Of a stretch of DNA of 6,388 nucleotides, positions 1 to 5,192 are shown piece after piece. This DNA is from Candidatus Krumholzibacteriia bacterium (GTDB lineage Bacteria; Krumholzibacteriota; Krumholzibacteriia; LZORAL124-64-63), in assembly GCA_030643455.1 (NCBI GenBank), contig DAOWLV010000201.1:1-6388 (forward strand), read 5' to 3'. Each line of letters begins with the position of its first letter. Position 1 is the stretch's first letter. A program made the translations under genes and the position numbers. The notes under the pieces were generated by a model that worked only from the letters and a program-made list of their open reading frames with translations, did no database searches and was not told the DNA's origin.

Positions 1-54
1 CTGAAGGAGACCGGACTCCTCATGGAAGTGCCCGCCGCGCCCGTGGGGGCATGA
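1..54 (+). CDS. Possible 3' end of an upstream gene (last 17 codons)
   Basis: Frame 1 is open from the first base to a TGA at 52-54 and reads LKETGLLMEVPAAPVGA. Frame 2 is stopped at once (TGA at 2-4). The stretch would end ten bases before the stop codon of the minus-strand gene at 64, giving a compact convergent arrangement. The fragment is too short to assign a family, and an open frame of 17 codons in GC-rich DNA is weak evidence. It could equally be intergenic sequence. Confidence 0.35.
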   Translation: MKETGLLMEVPAAPVGA

Positions 55-63
55 CTTCAGGGG

Positions 64-1677
64 CTATTCCTGCTCCGAATCCCCCGTTAACCTTTCCAGC
101 CTGTAGATGGCGCCGTCCTGGCATTTTTCTACCACTCGGATCCTGCAGATTGTTTCAAGCTCCCTCGGCGTGAAAATCCAGGGTTGCTCCTTGACGTCGA
201 AATAGATGAGCAGGGCTCCATCCATGGAAGGGTATTTTTCGAAAAGGTTCTCCGAGGTCACGCCCGTCGGTTTGTCCGAATTATAGAAAACCCTTCCCGG
301 CAGTGAATAGGCGGTGATGCCTTCGAGGATGTAGAGAGCGGGCGGCGCATTGCTGAAGATGACCTCGCCCTCCAGGGAAATCTCCCCAAGGCAATGACGC
401 AACAGATGACTGTCCCGCCACTCGGGCCGGTTGTAACCACCGGCGCCTTCCCGGCCACGGCGGTGGGTGTCCTTGATGATGATCCTGAGAGGCTGGGCGA
501 TGATCACCAACACCAGCAGCCAGCGGGCTATCAGGGCCAGCCTCTTTCCGCGAGGTGTCTGGCTTCCGGGCGCCACGAAAAGCAGGATGGTGAAGGCCAG
601 GGCGGGATAGATGGGTGCAAGGAGACGGGAGTTGATGCCGTCGAAGGCGGTCCGGGTGGCGGAAATGACGAGCAGGGTAGAAAAAACCAGTACGAACACG
701 GGTTGGATGGCCGTGTGATTCACGGTCTGGCGAAACCGGGCGTAAATGCTTTTCCGGGTGAACCAGATGAAGATCAGGATGGTGGCGGCCAATACCCAGC
801 GCGCGATGCTTCCTGCGGGAACATCCGGGACGAACCAATCGAATATGGTCTGGTTGAGGTATTTCAGGTTTTCAAAAAGACTGGTGCCTGAGGGCGGCCG
901 CGCACCGAAGAGTGTGCCCGAGACCAGGAAGTTCCTCAGCAGGTACGATCCCGCAACCAGTGATACCGACCCGAGGAATACCAAAGCGTTCCTGCGTCGC
1001 GCCCTAGTACCCGGGGATGAAAACAAAAACAGCTGCAGAAAAACCACGGGAATCAGAGCCAGCCCCAGATACCGGATGAGAAACGCGAAACCGGTCAACA
1101 GACCCAACCGCAGGGCGGACCGCCAGCCTTGCTCGGGCAGGACGGCCCGTCTGAAGATCGCGTAGGTAAGGAGAATGAACAAGGGTTCGCTCCAGGCCAT
1201 GGAGAAGACCCACATCAGGGGCAGGGAAAAGGTGATGAACAGGCCCGACAGCCAGGGGGAAATGCCGTCGATCCTGCGGGCATCCAGCATGAACATCAAT
1301 ACCAGCAGAACCAGCGAAACCGAATTGACGATGACCGCGGCGTTCAGGGGTGAGGTGTGGGTGAAAAAGGCAACCGCGGCGAGTATCAGGGGATAACCGG
1401 TGCCATACCGGACATCCAGTTCATCCCCGAAAAACTGGAAGTCGTTGGCGAGGATTTCCCTGGCAATCCTGATGAACGTCGTGGAGTCGGGAGAAAGGCC
1501 GATTCCCAAAGGAAGCGTCTGCCTCAACGTCAGGTAAACCGTCACGATCAGGAAAAAAAGGCAGGGGACCCAGAATTTTTTCTCTTCATCACCGGACATG
1601 AAGTTTTTAAGATCCAAATGAAACCACCCCTGTTGGACTTTCCGGATCCCGAAACCCTGGGTTGAGACCTGACCCAT
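64..1677 (-). CDS. Polytopic membrane protein, GT-C-type glycosyltransferase-like
   Basis: This 537-residue protein has about ten hydrophobic segments, near residues 35-52, 92-107, 112-131, 142-157, 160-176, 188-220, 230-247, 292-306, 324-340, 352-369 and 380-399, then a soluble tail of about 135 residues. The first outer loop carries an Asp in LSPDSTTFIRIA (D64) and a YGTGYPLIL stretch (91-99). Further on are SEPLFILL (163-170), GLLTGFAFLIRYLGLALIP (192-210), a LRNF...G segment (247-258) and RLLAPIYPAL (351-360). This order is typical of the GT-C superfamily (ArnT/PMT, GT39-like), which moves sugars from polyprenyl-phosphate carriers at the outer face of the inner membrane. That role is inferred; donor and acceptor are unknown. 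Stop is TAG. The start is uncertain: ATG at 1677 has no clear Shine-Dalgarno, TTG at 1617 has AGGGG nine bases upstream, and ATG at 1599 (residue 27) directly precedes the first membrane segment. The gene stands alone, divergent from pepF. Confidence 0.82.
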   Translation of the reverse strand: MGQVSTQGFGIRKVQQGWFHLDLKNFMSGDEEKKFWVPCLFFLIVTVYLTLRQTLPLGIGLSPDSTTFIRIAREILANDFQFFGDELDVRYGTGYPLILAAVAFFTHTSPLNAAVIVNSVSLVLLVLMFMLDARRIDGISPWLSGLFITFSLPLMWVFSMAWSEPLFILLTYAIFRRAVLPEQGWRSALRLGLLTGFAFLIRYLGLALIPVVFLQLFLFSSPGTRARRRNALVFLGSVSLVAGSYLLRNFLVSGTLFGARPPSGTSLFENLKYLNQTIFDWFVPDVPAGSIARWVLAATILIFIWFTRKSIYARFRQTVNHTAIQPVFVLVFSTLLVISATRTAFDGINSRLLAPIYPALAFTILLFVAPGSQTPRGKRLALIARWLLVLVIIAQPLRIIIKDTHRRGREGAGGYNRPEWRDSHLLRHCLGEISLEGEVIFSNAPPALYILEGITAYSLPGRVFYNSDKPTGVTSENLFEKYPSMDGALLIYFDVKEQPWIFTPRELETICRIRVVEKCQDGAIYRLERLTGDSEQE

Positions 1678-1685
1678 TGATGAGG

Positions 1686-1708
1686 TCGATAGGCCGACAG
1701 TCTATCGA
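1686..1708. repeat. Perfect 7-bp inverted repeat in the divergent intergenic region
   Basis: TCGATAG at 1686-1692 and CTATCGA at 1702-1708 are exact reverse complements separated by nine bases. The element lies nine bases upstream of the first possible ATG of the minus-strand membrane-protein gene and about 40 bases upstream of the -35 region of the pepF promoter. It could be an operator for a dimeric regulator, a hairpin in the leader of the minus-strand transcript, or chance. No T-tract follows on either strand, so it is not an intrinsic terminator. Confidence 0.4.
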
Positions 1709-1747
1709 ATAACCACAACCGCGCCCAACCAATTCGAGTATCTTCAT

Positions 1748-1776
1748 TTGGTCTGACGTCGAAATGCGCCTATAAT
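1748..1776 (+). promoter_or_regulatory. Predicted sigma-70 promoter of pepF
   Basis: A consensus -10 box TATAAT lies at 1771-1776, with a TTGGTC at 1748-1753 as the -35 box (three of six bases match consensus) and a 17-base spacer. Transcription would start near 1783 and give a leader of just under 50 bases before the pepF ATG. The ribosome binding site there is weak (GAGAG at 1822-1826, four bases before the start codon). The surrounding DNA is clearly more AT-rich than the genes. Confidence 0.6.
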
Positions 1777-1830
1777 GCCATGAATCTCCTGAACAAAGTG
1801 TTTTCCCGCACAACGTGAAACGAGAGTTAT

Positions 1831-3648
1831 ATGTCCGTCAACGGGGAGGGTGGTTCACCCGTCGAACGATCAGAAATCGATGACCGCTTCAAGTGGAAGC
1901 TGGAATTGATATTCCCCGACTGGGCCAGCTGGGAGGCGGCCTTCGCGGAGATCGAAAACTCCCTCACGGATCTGGCGGGCAGGCAGGGCTCCCTGGCCGC
2001 CTCCGGCGGGGGTCTGCTGGAGACCATCGAGGCGATCCACGGCACCCGTCGGCTTCTGGAAAAAACCTTCGTTTTCGCGGGCATGAAAAGTGACCAGGAC
2101 ACCAGGATCGGCGAAAACACCGCCCGCAAGGGACGCGTAGCGAGTCTGGCGGTGCGCGTGTCCGAGGCGGTCAGCTGGTTCGATTCCGAATTGCTGGCCA
2201 TCGAAGCCGATCGTCTGGCCGAACTCGTGGCCGAAGAACCGAAGCTGGAACTCTACGGCCACTTCTTTGACGACATCCACCGGGCACGCGAGCACACCCT
2301 GTCCGCCGACCAGGAGGCCCTGCTGGCGGGAGCCGGGCTGATGGCGCACGGGGCCAGCCAGGTTTTCAACGCCTTTGACAACGCCGACCTGCAGTTCGCT
2401 TCGGTCGAGGATGAAGAGGGGGAAACCGTCGCCTTGACCAAGGCCCGGTACTACAAGTTCCTCAAGTCCCAGGACCGGCGGCTGCGCGAGCAGTCCTTCG
2501 CCAGTTTCCTGGACGCCTACGGGGCCCTGAAAAACACCCTGGCCGCGAACATGGACGCCAACGTCAAGAACCACGTGTTTTTCTCCGACGCCCGGAACCA
2601 TGCCAGCACCCTGGAAGCGGCTCTTCATCCGGATGCGGTGCCGCCTGCCGTGTTCCACTCGTTGATCGGCACGGTCACCGACAACATCGACACCATCCAC
2701 CGCTACACCGCCCTGAAGAAAAAAGTGCTCGGACTGGATCCGCTCAGGGAGTTCGACCTGGCCGTGCCCCTGTTTGCCCGGGGCGAGTTCAAGTTCACCT
2801 ACGACAAGGCCTGCTCCATGCTGCTGGATGCTTTCGCGCCCCTGGGTGGCGACTACGTGGACACCGTCAAGGGCGGCATCGCCGGCGGCTGGATCGACGT
2901 CCACGAAAACGCGGGCAAGCGGAGCGGCGGTTATTCCAACGGGGTCTACGACACGCCGCCGTTCATCCTGCTGAACTGGGCCGACGAGCTGGGCGACACC
3001 TTCACCCTGGCCCACGAGCTGGGTCATTCGATGCACTCCTGGCTGTCGGTGCACAACCAGCCCTTCGTCTACGGCGACTATCCCATCTTCACCGCGGAAG
3101 TGGCTTCGACGTTCAATGAACTGCTGGTGATGGATCACCTGCTGAAAACCGGCGACGACAGACAGCGCAAGCTCTACCTGCTGGATTACCACCTGTCGCA
3201 GATCAACAACACGGTGTTCCGGCAGACCATGTTCGCGGAGTTCGAACACCGCATCCACAAGCTGGGCGAAGAAGGCCAGACCTTGACGGCCGACTCGCTG
3301 GGCGTGCTGTACCAGGAGTTACTGGCCAAGTACTGGGGCCCGGCCGTGGATTTCGATCCGGTGCGCAGCCCTTTGACCTGGTGCCGGATTCCCCATTTCT
3401 TCTACAACTATTATGTTTACCAGTACGCCACGGCCTATTCCGCGGCGGTCGCCCTGTCGCGCAAGGTGCTGGCCGGCGACGAGAAAGATCGGGAACAATA
3501 CCTGGATATCCTGCGTTCCGGATGCAGCAGGTATCCCGTCGACACCATCAAGCTGGGCGGGGTGGACATGACGACGTCCGGTCCCATGGAGGACGTCATC
3601 GCACTGTTCGGCTCGCTCATCGATCAAACGGAAGAGTTGTTGGATTGA
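1831..3648 (+). CDS. pepF: M3 family oligoendopeptidase F
   Basis: A 605-residue zinc metallopeptidase, the normal length for the PepF/M3B family, which cleaves short peptides in the cytoplasm. No signal peptide or membrane segment is visible. The N-terminal part (about 1-200) is helical and includes the family-like opening IDDRFKWKLELIFPDWASWE (16-35). The catalytic M3 domain fills about 205-595. Its active site is HELGH at 395-399, with H395 and H399 as zinc ligands and E396 as catalytic base. The third ligand is E423 in TAEVASTFNE (421-430). Two further family signatures are GKRSGGYSNGVYDTPPFILL (362-381) and the Tyr-rich segment HFFYNYYVYQYATAY (522-536), which in M3 enzymes contacts substrate. 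All key residues are present, so the enzyme should be active. The ATG at 1831 sits just before the conserved N-terminus and downstream of a good promoter. The next gene starts two bases after the TGA stop, so the two are probably co-transcribed. Confidence 0.96.
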   Translation: MSVNGEGGSPVERSEIDDRFKWKLELIFPDWASWEAAFAEIENSLTDLAGRQGSLAASGGGLLETIEAIHGTRRLLEKTFVFAGMKSDQDTRIGENTARKGRVASLAVRVSEAVSWFDSELLAIEADRLAELVAEEPKLELYGHFFDDIHRAREHTLSADQEALLAGAGLMAHGASQVFNAFDNADLQFASVEDEEGETVALTKARYYKFLKSQDRRLREQSFASFLDAYGALKNTLAANMDANVKNHVFFSDARNHASTLEAALHPDAVPPAVFHSLIGTVTDNIDTIHRYTALKKKVLGLDPLREFDLAVPLFARGEFKFTYDKACSMLLDAFAPLGGDYVDTVKGGIAGGWIDVHENAGKRSGGYSNGVYDTPPFILLNWADELGDTFTLAHELGHSMHSWLSVHNQPFVYGDYPIFTAEVASTFNELLVMDHLLKTGDDRQRKLYLLDYHLSQINNTVFRQTMFAEFEHRIHKLGEEGQTLTADSLGVLYQELLAKYWGPAVDFDPVRSPLTWCRIPHFFYNYYVYQYATAYSAAVALSRKVLAGDEKDREQYLDILRSGCSRYPVDTIKLGGVDMTTSGPMEDVIALFGSLIDQTEELLD

Positions 3649-3650
3649 TC

Positions 3651-4256
3651 ATGACTGTTCTACAAAAAATCGTAACGGGGTTCCTCGCGGCTCTGTTCCT
3701 CGTGATCGCCCTGCCGGCGGCCGGCGGCGACCCGGAGAATCTCTCGGACGAGCCGGTCGTCTACGTGAATGAGGGCGGGGATTTCCAGATCACGTTTCCG
3801 GGCGGCTGCGGCAAGCTTGTTACGCGGGCCAATGAACCCGACCTTTTCGGGGGCGAGGATTGGGACGACATCATCCAGGTCACCCACGCCTATTGCGACC
3901 GTTACCGGAAAAAGGGCGAAGGCTGCTCGGTGACCGCCACCTTCAACCTGCACGACAAGGACGGTTCGATTGCCGGCCCCGAGCAGATCATCCTGCGGGT
4001 CGAGGATTCCCTGAGCAAATTCGGGGCGAAAGTCGTCAGCCAGCAGGTTATCAAGAAGGATTTCGGCAACGATATCATCGCCGAAGGGGTCGAGGTCATG
4101 GCCAGGCCGGAGGAAGGTCCCGGCGAGATCTGGATCCGCGGATTGCTCATCGAAGGCGATGTCTACATCTTTGCGGCCTGGAACGAGCAGGGCGGGGTGT
4201 GGAAGAATCCCGACTACATCACGTTCTTCAATTCCTTCCAGCCCTGGACGGAATGA
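3651..4256 (+). CDS. Small secreted protein of unknown function
   Basis: The product has 201 residues. I do not recognise the family. The N-terminus is a clear Sec signal peptide: K6, a hydrophobic core at about 8-22, and a likely cleavage site near LPAAGG (21-26). The mature part of about 175 residues is soluble, with three cysteines (C53, C82, C92), an acidic LFGGEDWDD segment (65-73) and an aromatic end, NPDYITFFNSFQPW (186-199). Because the signal peptide lacks a lipobox, the protein should be free in the periplasm or outside the cell. The closing SF-plus-aromatic pattern resembles small alpha/beta secreted proteins of the PsbP/DcrB type, but that is only an impression. The frame is open upstream inside pepF to 3381, yet the signal peptide fixes the start at 3651, two bases after the pepF stop. 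Only a weak GGAT lies five bases before this ATG, so translation is probably coupled to pepF. Confidence 0.85.
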   Translation: MTVLQKIVTGFLAALFLVIALPAAGGDPENLSDEPVVYVNEGGDFQITFPGGCGKLVTRANEPDLFGGEDWDDIIQVTHAYCDRYRKKGEGCSVTATFNLHDKDGSIAGPEQIILRVEDSLSKFGAKVVSQQVIKKDFGNDIIAEGVEVMARPEEGPGEIWIRGLLIEGDVYIFAAWNEQGGVWKNPDYITFFNSFQPWTE

Positions 4257-4275
4257 CCGACCGTCGTATTTTGTA

Positions 4276-4304
4276 TCTGCAATCACCTCCCGATTCCGTA
4301 TAAT
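4276..4304 (+). promoter_or_regulatory. Predicted promoter of the DUF3450-TtpC operon
   Basis: A consensus TATAAT at 4299-4304 has TCTGCA at 4276-4281 as a poor -35 box (three of six matches) with a 17-base spacer. The start point would fall near 4311, giving a leader of about 70 bases. The gap between the secreted-protein gene and this operon is 123 bases, and no convincing terminator precedes the promoter, so some readthrough from pepF is possible. Confidence 0.55.
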
Positions 4305-4312
4305 GGCGAATC

Positions 4313-4337
4313 CCGGAGGGCCTTTCCGCCCGTCCGG
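4313..4337 (+). other. Stem-loop at the 5' end of the predicted operon transcript
   Basis: CCGGAGGGC at 4313-4321 can pair with GCCCGTCCGG at 4328-4337, giving nine base pairs with one bulged G (4332) and a six-base loop CTTTCC. Eight of the nine pairs are G-C. No T-tract follows, so it is not an intrinsic terminator. It lies within a few bases of the predicted transcription start and about 30 bases before the ribosome binding site, so it could protect the 5' end of the mRNA from decay or bind a regulator. Both roles are inference. Confidence 0.5.
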
Positions 4338-4369
4338 CGGCGATCGATCCAGAATCATCAAAACGAGTC

Positions 4370-4375
4370 GAGGGA
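4370..4375 (+). promoter_or_regulatory. Ribosome binding site of the DUF3450 gene
   Basis: GAGGGA lies four bases before the ATG at 4380. It supports this start over the in-frame Met codons further in, such as residue 19, which lies inside the signal peptide. Confidence 0.65.
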
Positions 4376-4379
4376 TTTC

Positions 4380-5192
4380 ATGGACCTGTCCAACAGTGTG
4401 CGCCGGCTGGGCGTCAAGAAACACGTCCTGGGAATGGGCGTGCTGTGGATTCTGCTGGGGGGATGGGCGGTGGCCGCGCCGGCCCAGACCGAGGGCGACC
4501 AGCCGGGTCAGGAAGCCCGTCGGGATACCGAACAGGCCATCGACACGCGCCGGGAAACCCAACAGCGGCAGGATGAATGGTCCGAGGAAAAAGCCGACCT
4601 GGTGAACCGATTCCGGTCCGCCACCGCCGGAGTCCGGTGGTTGCGGGAGCGCAAAACCGAGGAATCGGCCAAGGCCCGGGCCCTGGACGACCGGGTGGCG
4701 GAACTGCAACGGCGCCTCGGCGAGGCGGACCGCCTGGAAGGCAGCATGCAGGACACCCTGATGGTGATTTTTCACCGGCTGGAGGAGTCGGTCGCCGAAA
4801 GTCTTCCCTTCCTGCCGGAGGAGCGCAGCCTGCGTCTGGCGTCGGTGGGGGACGAACTGGTGCGGCCGGACGTGACCTCCGCCGAAAAGCTGCGACGATT
4901 GCTGGAAACCTTGCAGGTCGAAGCCGGGTATGCCTCCAACGTGGAGGTATATCAGGACATGATCGAGGTCGAGGGCGAACAAATCCACGCCGACGTGCTC
5001 CGCATCGGCCGGGTGGCGCTGTTCTGGCGCACTCCCGACGGCGACCGCGTGGGAAATTTCGATCCGTCGGTCGGCCGATGGACCGAACTGCCGGGCCGCG
5101 TCAAGCGGCGCATCCAACTGGCCATGGAGATGGCAACGAGGATGCGCCCCGTCGAGCTGATCGATCTTCCCTTGGGGAGGATCGGACAATGA
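4380..5192 (+). CDS. DUF3450 family periplasmic coiled-coil protein
   Basis: A 270-residue exported protein. The signal peptide has basic residues at 8-14, a hydrophobic core at about 16-33 and a likely cleavage after APA (33-35). A charged, mostly helical region (about 45-120) is predicted to form a coiled coil. The rest matches the DUF3450 pattern: LPFLPEERSLRL (142-153), SAEKLRRLLETLQVEAGYAS (167-186), a conserved LRIGRVALFWRTPDGDRVG segment (207-225), a W in GRWTELP (232-238), and a C-terminal LAMEMATRMRPVELIDLPLG (247-266). The molecular function of this family is unknown. Its genes commonly sit directly before a TtpC-like protein and ExbB-ExbD-TonB genes, so a role as a periplasmic accessory of such an energy-transducing complex is the usual inference. 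Here the stop codon overlaps the next start (ATGA at 5189-5192), which fits translational coupling and matched amounts of both proteins. Confidence 0.9.
   Translation: MDLSNSVRRLGVKKHVLGMGVLWILLGGWAVAAPAQTEGDQPGQEARRDTEQAIDTRRETQQRQDEWSEEKADLVNRFRSATAGVRWLRERKTEESAKARALDDRVAELQRRLGEADRLEGSMQDTLMVIFHRLEESVAESLPFLPEERSLRLASVGDELVRPDVTSAEKLRRLLETLQVEAGYASNVEVYQDMIEVEGEQIHADVLRIGRVALFWRTPDGDRVGNFDPSVGRWTELPGRVKRRIQLAMEMATRMRPVELIDLPLGRIGQ
5174..5180 (+). promoter_or_regulatory. Ribosome binding site of the TtpC-like gene
   Basis: GGGGAGG ends eight bases before the ATG at 5189 and lies inside the last codons of the DUF3450 gene. It is the strongest Shine-Dalgarno in the window and fixes the start of the downstream gene. 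Confidence 0.75.

Noticed and set aside
5..20. AGGAG/CTCCT inverted repeat near the left edge
   Set aside because: Five pairs with no T-tract, and it may lie within the last codons of a gene. This is expected by chance.
192..1766. Shared 12-base string TGACGTCGAAAT near 194 and 1754
   Set aside because: About one repeat of this length is expected by chance in a window this size, and one copy is inside a coding region.
1870..3258. Long minus-strand open frame (462 codons) opposite pepF
   Set aside because: The plus strand encodes a complete M3 peptidase with all active-site residues. The reverse frame has low-complexity Gly/Val/Gln-rich composition and arises from GC-rich codon use.
3381..3650. 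Upstream extension of the secreted-protein gene within pepF
   Set aside because: It would put 90 Arg/Gly-rich residues before an evident signal peptide and overlap conserved pepF sequence in another frame.
4247..4272. Possible terminator after the secreted-protein gene (GACGG/CCGTC then GTATTTT)
   Set aside because: The stem is only five pairs with a nine-base loop, spans the stop codon, and is followed by just four T residues.
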